Assembly (NCBI RefSeq): GCF_000972385.1
Contig: NZ_JXTE01000053.1
Location: 1-64,000 of the forward strand
DNA length: 64,000 nucleotides
Direction: 5' to 3'
DNA from: Streptomyces sp. WM6386
Lineage (GTDB): Bacteria; Actinomycetota; Actinomycetes; Streptomycetales; Streptomycetaceae
Shown: one piece after another, positions 16,606-23,609 of the stretch
Layout: each line of letters starts with the position of its first letter
Position numbering within the stretch: the first letter of the stretch is position 1
Translations under genes and position numbers: made by a program
Notes under the pieces: model-generated
Databases searched by the model: none
Told to the model about the DNA's origin: nothing
Seen by the model: only the letters and a program-made list of their open reading frames with translations

Positions 16606-17466
16606 TCAGCCGTAGGTGTAGAAGCCGGAACCGCTCTTGCGGCCCAGGCGGCCGGCGTCGACCATGCGCTGGAGCAGCGGGGGAGCGGCGTAGAGCGGTT
16701 CCTTGTACTCGTCGTACATCGAATTGGCGATGGAGACGATCGTGTCCAGGCCGATCAGGTCCGACAGCTTCAGCGGGCCCATCGGGTGCGCGCAGCCCAT
16801 CTCCATGCCGTTGTCGATGTCCTCGCGACCCGCGATGCCCGACTCGAACATCCGGATGGCGGAGAGCAGATACGGCACGAGCAGCGCGTTGACCACGAAA
16901 CCGGAGCGGTCCTGGGCGCGGATCGCGTGCTTGCCGAGCAGCTTCTCGGCGAAGGCCTGGGCGCGGCTGATCGTGCCCTCGGACGTGGTGAGCGCCGGGA
17001 TCAGCTCGACGAGCTTCTGCACCGGGGCCGGGTTGAAGAAGTGGATGCCGATGACGTGGTCGGGGCGCGAGGTGGCGACCGCCAGCTTCACCAGGGGGAT
17101 GGAGGAGGTGTTGGAGGCGAGGATCGCGTCCGGGCGCGTCATGACCTGGTCGAGCACCTGGAAGATCTCGGTCTTCACCTGCTCGTTCTCGACGACGGCC
17201 TCGATCACCAGATCGCGGTCGGAGAACTCACCGAGGTCGGTGGTGAAGGACAGGCGGGCCAGGGTCGCGTCCCGCTCCTCCTCGCTGATCTTGCCGCGCT
17301 CGGCGGCCTTGGTCAGGGAGTTCAGCAGCCGGGCCCGGCCGATCTCCAGGGCCTCGCCGGTGGTCTCGGCGACCTTCACGTCCAGTCCGGAACGGGCGCA
17401 CACCTCGGCGATGCCCGCTCCCATCTGGCCGCAGCCCACCACTCCGATGCGCTCGATGTCGGTCAC
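16606..17466 (-). CDS. 3-hydroxybutyryl-CoA dehydrogenase
   Basis: The 286-residue NAD(P)-dependent dehydrogenase has an N-terminal Rossmann fold (IGVVGCGQMGAGIAEV, GxGxxG), the SNTSSIPL substrate loop, the catalytic HFFNPAP histidine segment and the C-terminal helical dimerisation domain (GPLKLSDLIGLDTI). It interconverts 3-hydroxyacyl-CoA and acetoacetyl-CoA in butyrate/PHB or fatty-acid metabolism and in precursor supply. GTG 17466 is the start. The 280-base gap to the divergent GHL10 gene contains a duplicated 30-40 bp element. Confidence 0.93.
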   Translation of the reverse strand: MTDIERIGVVGCGQMGAGIAEVCARSGLDVKVAETTGEALEIGRARLLNSLTKAAERGKISEEERDATLARLSFTTDLGEFSDRDLVIEAVVENEQVKTEIFQVLDQVMTRPDAILASNTSSIPLVKLAVATSRPDHVIGIHFFNPAPVQKLVELIPALTTSEGTISRAQAFAEKLLGKHAIRAQDRSGFVVNALLVPYLLSAIRMFESGIAGREDIDNGMEMGCAHPMGPLKLSDLIGLDTIVSIANSMYDEYKEPLYAAPPLLQRMVDAGRLGRKSGSGFYTYG

Positions 17467-17530
17467 ATCGCCCCTTTCGCTGGTCTACGGACATCGCAGG
17501 GTTCCGCTGTTACGGCGCCTGCTCCGTTCG

Positions 17531-17699
17531 TGCACGTTACTGGAAAGTATCGATGATCGATCGTCGGGGTCGGGCCTGCTCCGCGGCGGCGGCATAGGAG
17601 GGCGGGGGAATCCGCGGTTCGCGCGGGTGTGCGGAGCGGCTCCGCGCCTGCCGGAAACCTGCACGTTCTCTTCGGCGATCGTTGATCGAATGTCCGGGT
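17531..17699 (+). repeat. Duplicated bipartite motif in the divergent intergenic region
   Basis: Two direct copies of TGCACGTT, 10 bases, ATCG, 1 base, TGATCGA occur at 17531-17560 and 17660-17689, with exactly the same internal spacing; both are followed by nnGTCnGGG. One copy lies about 65 bases before the leftward dehydrogenase start, the other about 57 bases before the GHL10 start. These are candidate operators for one regulator. Confidence 0.6.
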
Positions 17700-17746
17700 G
17701 CCGCATGGCAGGCTGACCCGCGGACAGACGGCGCACGGAGGTACGA

Positions 17747-19012
17747 GTGAGGATGCATCGGAAGTCACCGTTGTCGAGGCGGGCGTTCACGGTGACCGCC
17801 CTGTCGGCGATCGTGGCGGGCGGCGGCGCGGTGGCGGCGGGTGCCGCGCTGGCGGACGGATCGGATCCCGGCCGCCGCCGGGCCGCCCGCGAGATGCGGG
17901 GCGTGTGGATCGCCAGTGTGGCCAACCGCGACTGGCCCTCCAGGACCGGGCTGACCGCCGCCCAGCAGCGCGCCGAGCTGATCGCGCACCTCGACAAGGC
18001 CGTGGCGGACCGTCTCAACACGGTGATCCTCCAGGTACGGCCCACCGCGGACGCGCTCTGGCCCTCGCCGTACGAGCCCTGGTCGCAGTGGCTCACCGGC
18101 ACCCAGGGCGAGGCCCCCGGCTGGGACCCGCTCGGCACAGCCGTACGGGAGGCGCACGAGCGGGGCCTGGAGCTGCACGCCTGGTTCAACCCGTACCGCA
18201 TCTCCCTCCAGGCGGACCCGACGAAACTGGTCGCCTCCCACCCCGCGCGCCAGAACCCGGAGTGGGTGGTGACGTACGGCGGGAAGCTCTACTACAACCC
18301 CGGGCTGCCCGAGGTCCGCTCCTTCGTGCAGGACGCGATCCTGGACGCGGTGGAGAAGTACCCGGTGGACGCGGTCCACTTCGACGACTACTTCTATCCG
18401 TACCCGGTGGCGGGCCAGACCTTCGACGACGACGCGGCCTACGACGAGTACGGCGGCGGCTTCGCCACCCGGGCCGACTGGCGGCGGGACAACATCGACC
18501 GACTGGTGCTGGAGACCGCGGCCCGCATCCGGGCGGCCCGGCCCACCACCCGGTTCGGGATCAGCCCCTTCGGGGTGTGGCGCAACGTCGCCACCGATCC
18601 GCTCGGCTCCGACACACGGGCGGGCGTGCAGTCGTACGACGACAACTACGCGGACACCCGCAAGTGGGTCCGGGAGGGCTGGATCGACTACCTCGTGCCA
18701 CAGATCTACTGGAACATCGGCTTCGCCGCCGCCGACTACGCGAAGCTGGCGCCCTGGTGGGCCGATGTGGCGCGGGGGAGCAGGACGAAGCTCTATCTGG
18801 GCGAGGCCCTCTACAAAGCAGGGGACCCGGCCCAGCCGGCCGCCTGGCAGGACCCCGCCGAACTGTCCCGGCACCTCACCCTCGCCAAGGACCACCCGGA
18901 GCTGTGCGGGCATGTCTTCTTCGCGGCCAAAGAGGTGTCGGCGGATCCCGTCGGCGCGATGGCGCGCGTGGTCGCCGACCACTACCAGCAGCCGGCGAGG
19001 CCTTCACGCTGA
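17747..19012 (+). CDS. Secreted glycosyl hydrolase-like 10 (GHL10/DUF187) protein
   Basis: The 421-residue product has a twin-arginine-type signal (SRRAFTVTALSAIVAGGG) and a TIM-barrel domain of the GHL10 family (REMRGVWIASVANRDWPSR; LHAWFNPYRIS; VDAVHFDDYFYPYP; PQIYWNIGF). The conserved HFDDYFYPYP segment supplies the acidic residues expected at the active site. Such proteins are thought to act on cell-wall or exopolysaccharide glycans; the substrate is not established. GTG 17747 lies six bases after GGAGG. Monocistronic. Confidence 0.87.
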   Translation: MRMHRKSPLSRRAFTVTALSAIVAGGGAVAAGAALADGSDPGRRRAAREMRGVWIASVANRDWPSRTGLTAAQQRAELIAHLDKAVADRLNTVILQVRPTADALWPSPYEPWSQWLTGTQGEAPGWDPLGTAVREAHERGLELHAWFNPYRISLQADPTKLVASHPARQNPEWVVTYGGKLYYNPGLPEVRSFVQDAILDAVEKYPVDAVHFDDYFYPYPVAGQTFDDDAAYDEYGGGFATRADWRRDNIDRLVLETAARIRAARPTTRFGISPFGVWRNVATDPLGSDTRAGVQSYDDNYADTRKWVREGWIDYLVPQIYWNIGFAAADYAKLAPWWADVARGSRTKLYLGEALYKAGDPAQPAAWQDPAELSRHLTLAKDHPELCGHVFFAAKEVSADPVGAMARVVADHYQQPARPSR

Positions 19013-19027
19013 TCCGTCAGAAGGGCC

Positions 19028-19222
19028 CTAGTTCGCGGTGTCCTTGTGACGGATCTCGGTGTCGGGGCCGGGTGAGCACACGCCCACGTGCCCGTCCTCG
19101 AATCGGACGCGGAAGGGGGGGTTGCCCCCCTGCCCCATCACTTCGACGATCTCGCCGATCTTGTCGTGCTGTCCGACCACCCTGCCGTGCTGCACAAGCT
19201 GGTCGCCCACGGTTGCACGCAT
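19028..19222 (-). CDS. DUF1918 domain protein
   Basis: The 64-residue product begins MRATVGDQLVQHGRVVGQ and contains the DUF1918 pattern (GEIVEVMGQGGNPPFRVRFEDGHV...PGPDTEI), an SH3-like all-beta domain common in actinobacteria, often in several copies per genome. Function unknown. ATG 19222 follows a GAGGA stretch on the minus strand. Confidence 0.9.
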   Translation of the reverse strand: MRATVGDQLVQHGRVVGQHDKIGEIVEVMGQGGNPPFRVRFEDGHVGVCSPGPDTEIRHKDTAN

Positions 19223-19315
19223 CTGTCGGTCCTCCTCACGAAGGTGCGGGAGCAGCGGTCCGTGGCCTTGAGTTTACGGCGCGGGGGCCCGGTTGGACCG
19301 GCCCGTGCGCGCCGC

Positions 19316-20230
19316 TCAGCCTCGCGCCCGCTGGGTGACGGCGATGCAGACGAGCACCGCCGCGGCCGTCAGTGGGGCGGCCACCGTCAGGTGCTCACCC
19401 AGCAGCAGCACCGACCACACCAGTGTGAGCAGGGGCTGGGCCAACTGCAACTGGCTGGCCTTGGGGATGCCGATCATCGCCATGCCCCGGTACCAGACGA
19501 CCAGGCCGAGGAACTGCGAGCCCGCCGCGACCCACAGCACTCCGGTCACGCTGTGCGCGGTGAGGTGCACGGGTTCGTACGACAGGGCCATCACGGTCGC
19601 GGGCACGGAGAACGGCAGGCACAGCACCAGCGCCCAGCCGACGACCTGCCAGCCCGGTATGACCTTGGCCAGCCGGCCGCCCTCGGTGTAGCCGGCCGCG
19701 CACACCAGCAGGGCGCCGAAGAGATACAGGTCGGCGGAGGTGAGGGTGCCGCCGCTTTGCTGCACGGTGAAGGCGAGGACCGCGGCCGCGCCCGCGAGGG
19801 CGGCCGTCCAGAAGGTACGGGACGGGCGGGTGCCCATGCGCAGGGCGGAGAACAGCGCGGTGGTGAGGGGGAGCAGACCGACCACCACAGCGGCGTGGGA
19901 GGTGGTCGAGGTCCGCAGCGCGAGAGTGGTGAGCATCGGGAAGCCGACGACGACACCGCCGGCGACCACCGCGAGTCCCGTCCAGTGGCGCCGGGCGGGA
20001 ACGGGAACGCGCAGCGCCAGCAGACAGGATCCGGCGATCAGCGCGGCGAGCACACTCCGCACCCCGACCAGCGACCAGGGCCCGAAGCCCTCCAGACCCC
20101 ATGCCGTCGCGGGGAAGGTGAGGGAGAAGGCGACGACGCCGAGTGCGGCCACCAGGGTGCCGGCAGTGGTGTTCGGCTTGGTGCCGACCGCTATCGTGAT
20201 CGGGTCAGTAGCGTTACTCTGTACTCTCAT
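19316..20230 (-). CDS. EamA/DMT-superfamily exporter
   Basis: The 304-residue protein has about ten predicted transmembrane helices arranged as two EamA repeats (TAGTLVAALGVVAFSLTFPAT ... ; LYLFGALLVCAAGYTEGGRLAK ...). Members export amino acids or metabolites. The start codon (20228-20230 on the minus strand) overlaps the start of the divergent MocR-type regulator (20229-20231). MocR proteins commonly control an adjacent transporter or enzyme, so the exporter is the likely target. A mirrored -10 (TACGCT) five bases before the ATG suggests a leaderless mRNA. Confidence 0.9.
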   Translation of the reverse strand: MRVQSNATDPITIAVGTKPNTTAGTLVAALGVVAFSLTFPATAWGLEGFGPWSLVGVRSVLAALIAGSCLLALRVPVPARRHWTGLAVVAGGVVVGFPMLTTLALRTSTTSHAAVVVGLLPLTTALFSALRMGTRPSRTFWTAALAGAAAVLAFTVQQSGGTLTSADLYLFGALLVCAAGYTEGGRLAKVIPGWQVVGWALVLCLPFSVPATVMALSYEPVHLTAHSVTGVLWVAAGSQFLGLVVWYRGMAMIGIPKASQLQLAQPLLTLVWSVLLLGEHLTVAAPLTAAAVLVCIAVTQRARG

Positions 20231-20241
20231 GCAAGAGCGTA
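20207..20241. promoter_or_regulatory. Overlapping divergent leaderless promoters and operator for EamA/MocR
   Basis: For the rightward gene, TACTCT occurs at 20215-20220 and again at 20222-20227, just before ATG 20229. For the leftward gene, TACGCT (20241-20236) ends five bases before its ATG at 20230. An imperfect palindrome AGTAGCGTTACT (20207-20218) covers the rightward -10. Each -10 lies inside the first codons of the opposite gene. Confidence 0.5.
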
Positions 20242-21692
20242 GCAGCGTCGATGAGCTGGCGGAACGGCTGAGAAGTGAACTGAACCGCTACTCTCCTGGT
20301 GGAAAGCTCCTGTCCAGTCGGGCCTTGGTCGAGCAGTACCGGGTGAGCCCGGTGACGGTCTCCCGGGCGCTGGCGCAGCTGTCCGCCGAGGGGCTCGTCG
20401 TCACCCGGCCCGGTGCCGGGGTGTTCCGGACGGTGCCGCGGGCGACGGTCGCGCCGGTGGGGGACACCTCCTGGCAGGAGGTGGCGCTGAGCGCGGACGC
20501 CGCCGCCGACCTCGTGCCGCGCTCGGTGGACGCGAGCGGCGTCCTGGTCTCCCTCACCGAGCCGCCGCCCGAGGTGATCGAGTTCACCGGCGGCTATCTG
20601 CACCCCTCGCTCCAGCCCGAGCAGGCACTCGCCGCCGCGCTCTCCCGCGCCGCCCGCCGTCCCGGCGCCTGGGGCCGGCCGCCCATGGAGGGGCTGACGG
20701 AGCTGCGCTCGTGGTTCGCGCGGAGCATCGGCGGCTCCGTCACGGCGGCGGAGGTGCTGATCGCCGCCGGCGGGCAGTCGGCGCTGACCATCGCGCTGCG
20801 TGCGCTGGCCTCTCCCGGGGCCCCGGTGCTCGTCGAGTCTCCCACCTATCCCGGCATGCTGGCGATCGCCCGAGCGGCCGGGCTGCGGCCCGTGCCGGTC
20901 CCTGTCGACCGGGACGGGGTCAAGCCGGAGCTGCTGGCCGACGCCTTCCGGGCCACCGGCGCCCGGGTGTTCGTCTGCCAGCCGCTGTTCCAGAACCCGA
21001 CCGGTGCCGTGCTCGCCCCCGAACGCCGGGGCGAGGTGCTGCGCATCGCGCGCGAGGCCGGCGCGTTCGTCGTCGAGGACGATTTCGTACGACGGCTCGT
21101 GCACGCGGACGCGGGCGAACTGCCGCGTCCGCTGGCCGCCGAGGACGCCGACGGGGTCGTCGTCCATGTGTGCTCGCTGACCAAGGCGACCTCGCCCAGC
21201 TTCCGGGTGTGCGCGCTCGCCGCACGGGGCCCGGTGCTGGAACGGCTGCGGGCGATCCAGGTCGTCGACACCTTCTTCGTGCCCCGTCCCTTGCAGGAGG
21301 CGGCGCTGGAACTCGTGGGATCGGCCGCCTGGCCACGCCATCTGCGGGCGATCTCCGCGGACTTGAAGACGCGCCGGGACGCCATGACCACGGCACTCGG
21401 CCTCCGCCTCCCCGAACTCGCCCTCCCGCACGTCCCGTCGGGCGGCTACCACCTCTGGCTGCGCCTGCCGGACGGTTCCGGGAGCACCTCCCAGGCTTTC
21501 GGCTCCGGGGGAGAGGCCGCGCTGACGGCGGCCGCCCTGCGCGCGGGAGTCGCGATCACCCCGGGCCGCCCGTACTTCAGCGCGGAGCCGCCCGCGGGGC
21601 ATGTGCGGTTGAGTTTCGCGGCGGTGGCGGGGGTCGGGGAGATCGCGGAGGGAGTACGGCGGTTGCGGGGGGCGGCGGACGAGGTGCTCTAG
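20229..21692 (+). CDS. MocR-type transcriptional regulator (GntR HTH fused to aminotransferase domain)
   Basis: The 487-residue product has an N-terminal winged helix of GntR type (residues about 5-75, KLLSSRALVEQYRVSPVTVSRALAQLSAEGLVVTRPGAGVF). A fold-type I aminotransferase domain follows (about 110-480, GGYLHPSLQPEQALAAAL; GQSALTIALRAL; CQPLFQNPTGAVL; EDDFVRRLVHAD). The PLP-lysine region reads VHVCSLTKATSPSFRVCALAA, with Lys present. Such regulators sense PLP or an amino compound. The gene is divergent from, and overlaps the start codon of, an EamA exporter, which is its probable target. Confidence 0.92.
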   Translation: MQERSSVDELAERLRSELNRYSPGGKLLSSRALVEQYRVSPVTVSRALAQLSAEGLVVTRPGAGVFRTVPRATVAPVGDTSWQEVALSADAAADLVPRSVDASGVLVSLTEPPPEVIEFTGGYLHPSLQPEQALAAALSRAARRPGAWGRPPMEGLTELRSWFARSIGGSVTAAEVLIAAGGQSALTIALRALASPGAPVLVESPTYPGMLAIARAAGLRPVPVPVDRDGVKPELLADAFRATGARVFVCQPLFQNPTGAVLAPERRGEVLRIAREAGAFVVEDDFVRRLVHADAGELPRPLAAEDADGVVVHVCSLTKATSPSFRVCALAARGPVLERLRAIQVVDTFFVPRPLQEAALELVGSAAWPRHLRAISADLKTRRDAMTTALGLRLPELALPHVPSGGYHLWLRLPDGSGSTSQAFGSGGEAALTAAALRAGVAITPGRPYFSAEPPAGHVRLSFAAVAGVGEIAEGVRRLRGAADEVL

Positions 21693-21769
21693 CCGATCGG
21701 GGCGATGCCGTGGGCGACGCTCCCTGGAAACCGTTCGACCCCGGCTTGCGGCCCTGCGAAGATCCCGGC

Positions 21770-22195
21770 ATGACCGACCTCGCCGCTGGCTACGAGATCT
21801 CCACCGACCCCGACCGTATCGACGCCGCCCGGGTCCACCACTGGCTCTCCACCGACGCGTACTGGGCGATCGGCCGCCCCCGGGAGAAGCAGGACCGGGC
21901 GATCGAGGGGTCGCTCAACTTCGGGGTGTACGAGAGGGCTTCGGGGGAGCAGGTGGCGTATGCCCGGATCATCACCGACCGGGCCACTTTCGCGTGGCTG
22001 TGCGATGTGTACGTCGATCCGTCCGTGCGGGGCAAGGGGATCGGGAGCGCGCTCGTCGAGGCCGTACGCGAGGATCTGCGGCCCTGCGGGCTGCGCCGCA
22101 TCCTGCTCGCCACGCATGACGCGCACAGGGTGTACGAGAAGGCCGGCTTCACGTCGCTCGCGAACCCGGACCAGTGGATGGCGCACCTCTACTAA
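21770..22195 (+). CDS. GNAT family N-acetyltransferase
   Basis: The 141-residue GCN5-type acetyltransferase shows acetyl-CoA-binding motif A (YVDPSVRGKGIGSALVEAV) and motif B (HDAHRVYEKAGF). The N-terminal WLSTDAYWAIGRPREKQDRAIEGSLNFGVY segment is that of small orphan acetyltransferases of unknown substrate. It lies 77 bases after the MocR-type gene in the same direction. Confidence 0.9.
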   Translation: MTDLAAGYEISTDPDRIDAARVHHWLSTDAYWAIGRPREKQDRAIEGSLNFGVYERASGEQVAYARIITDRATFAWLCDVYVDPSVRGKGIGSALVEAVREDLRPCGLRRILLATHDAHRVYEKAGFTSLANPDQWMAHLY

Positions 22196-22317
22196 GGCCC
22201 CTCGTTTCGGATGAGTTGTCCGGCAGGTCCTGACCTTGCAGTAAGGTTTTGCCAACCCTGCGTAACTCCCAGGTAACACCTCTTGACCTGCGCACTTTCT
22301 CCACCCACCATCGCCGC

Positions 22318-22911
22318 ATGCCACTTCGGGTCACATTCGTCGCCGCCGCCCGCAGCTCCCCGCTGCTCGCGGAGCGCTTCGAGGACGACCGGCCGCTCGA
22401 CCAGGCCGGCTGGGACGAGGTGCAGCGCGCCGCGGGGGAGTTGCTGCCGCTGGCCGCGGCGGAACTGCGCTACTGCTCACCGACTCCGCGCAGTCGCGCG
22501 ACCGGGGACGCGCTCGGATATTCCCCGCTCGTGCAACTCGCCCTGCGGGACTGCGACATGGGCCGCTGGCGCGGGCTGACGCTGGGTGAGGCGATGGCGC
22601 GCGAACCGGAGGCGGTGGACGCCTGGCTCGCCGACCCGCGCGGCATCCCGCACGGCGGTGAGTCGCTGCTGGCCTTCATCACCCGGGTCGGCGGCTGGCT
22701 CGACACCCGGCCCGTGGGCGACGGCGGCCGTATCGTCGCCGTCGCCGAGCCCTCGGTGGTCCGCGCCGCGCTGGTGTACGCCCTGAAGGCACCGCCGTCC
22801 ACGTACTGGAACATCGACGTCCGCCCCCTGTCCACAACCACCGTCACCGGCCACGCGGGCCGCTGGAACCTGCGCTTCGACGGGGCCCAGGCGCAGCCGT
22901 CACGGGCGTGA
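22318..22911 (+). CDS. Histidine phosphatase-fold protein lacking the RHG motif
   Basis: The 197-residue protein keeps the phosphoglycerate-mutase/histidine-phosphatase fold (CSPTPRSRATGDALG; CDMGRWRGLTLGEAMAREP; GGESLLAFITRVGGWLD; VAEPSVVRAALVYAL). The usual catalytic RHGxT near the N-terminus reads AARSSP, and the second active-site His near residue 160 (normally SHG) reads AEPSV. Catalysis by the standard phosphohistidine mechanism therefore looks impossible. In Streptomyces, relatives are often found near cobalt transporter genes; none is here, and I see no cobalamin riboswitch upstream. Confidence 0.82.
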   Translation: MPLRVTFVAAARSSPLLAERFEDDRPLDQAGWDEVQRAAGELLPLAAAELRYCSPTPRSRATGDALGYSPLVQLALRDCDMGRWRGLTLGEAMAREPEAVDAWLADPRGIPHGGESLLAFITRVGGWLDTRPVGDGGRIVAVAEPSVVRAALVYALKAPPSTYWNIDVRPLSTTTVTGHAGRWNLRFDGAQAQPSRA

Positions 22912-22979
22912 ACGCAGGTCTCGTGGGTGTGGCCCTCCTGGCGTTCGTAGGGGTCGCCCCGGGCCGCGAACGCGTGCCC

Positions 22980-23000
22980 GTGGCCCGTGGCCCGTGGCCC
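22980..23000. repeat. 7-bp simple repeat between convergent genes
   Basis: GTGGCCC is repeated three times in tandem (22980-23000), followed by a partial GTG. It lies in the 102-base gap between the phosphatase-like and DUF6314 genes. Confidence 0.85.
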
Positions 23001-23013
23001 GTGAGTCCAGCAC

Positions 23014-23478
23014 TCAGCCTCCGCGTGGCGCGTCGGTCGTCTCGCGTGCGTACTCGGTCGTGAGGACGAGGTCCTTGGTGGGGCCGCCCACCCGCCACAC
23101 CGTCCGCCAGTGGTGTTCGTCGAGGGCGGTGAACTCGCCCCGGTAGAGGTCCGCCGCGCAGGGGTGGTCGGTGAGGTGGTGGCCGGTGGTCAGGTTCAGG
23201 TCGTGGAAGAAGCGGCCGTCGGCGAAGCGCACCTCGGCCTCGGCCGCCGAAGTCCCGGGCAGGAAGCGCAAGGTGCGCTCGGCGGGGCGGGCGACGCCCT
23301 GCCAGGTGAAGGTGCCGGATTCCTGGTGCAGCAGCCCTTCGCCGTCCCAGGGGCCGAAAACCGTCGTGCCCGAGAAGTGCCCGGCCTCCCCGCTCGCCAG
23401 GTCTCGCACGGAACGTTCGACCCGCCAACTCCCGGCCAGATACATCAGTACCTCCGGTACTGGCCAGAATCCGCCCAT
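23014..23478 (-). CDS. DUF6314 family protein
   Basis: The 154-residue product begins MGGFWPVPEVLMYLAGSWRVERSV. It has the lipocalin-like beta-rich pattern of DUF6314 (GTTVFGPWDGEGLLHQESGTF; FFHDLNLTTGHHLTDHPCAADLYRGEF). Function unknown. It is divergent from the arabinofuranosidase gene, with 131 bases between the starts that contain a 7-bp inverted repeat. Confidence 0.82.
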   Translation of the reverse strand: MGGFWPVPEVLMYLAGSWRVERSVRDLASGEAGHFSGTTVFGPWDGEGLLHQESGTFTWQGVARPAERTLRFLPGTSAAEAEVRFADGRFFHDLNLTTGHHLTDHPCAADLYRGEFTALDEHHWRTVWRVGGPTKDLVLTTEYARETTDAPRGG

Positions 23479-23551
23479 CTGTTCCTCCCTTCCGACACTT
23501 TCGGTACCGCACGACCCGTTGACCTCGGGAATCCCCCCTCCCTATCTTGCC

Positions 23552-23586
23552 GTTCGAAGTGTTGATCAGCGTCTGATATTTCGAAC
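23552..23586. promoter_or_regulatory. Inverted repeat upstream of the arabinofuranosidase gene
   Basis: GTTCGAA (23552-23558) and TTCGAAC (23580-23586) form a perfect inverted pair separated by 21 bases that include TTGATCA. It ends 23 bases before the ATG, overlapping the expected promoter, so a sugar-responsive repressor site is plausible. Confidence 0.5.
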
Positions 23587-23609
23587 CCCGATCGAGCCGC
23601 GGAGCATCC

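Noticed and set aside
19028..19315. Toxin-antitoxin pair between the GHL10 and EamA genes
   Set aside because: Only one small gene is present, and it is a DUF1918 protein.
22196..22317. Cobalamin riboswitch before the phosphatase-like gene
   Set aside because: The gap is too short and lacks the B12 box, although relatives of the gene are linked to cobalt transport.
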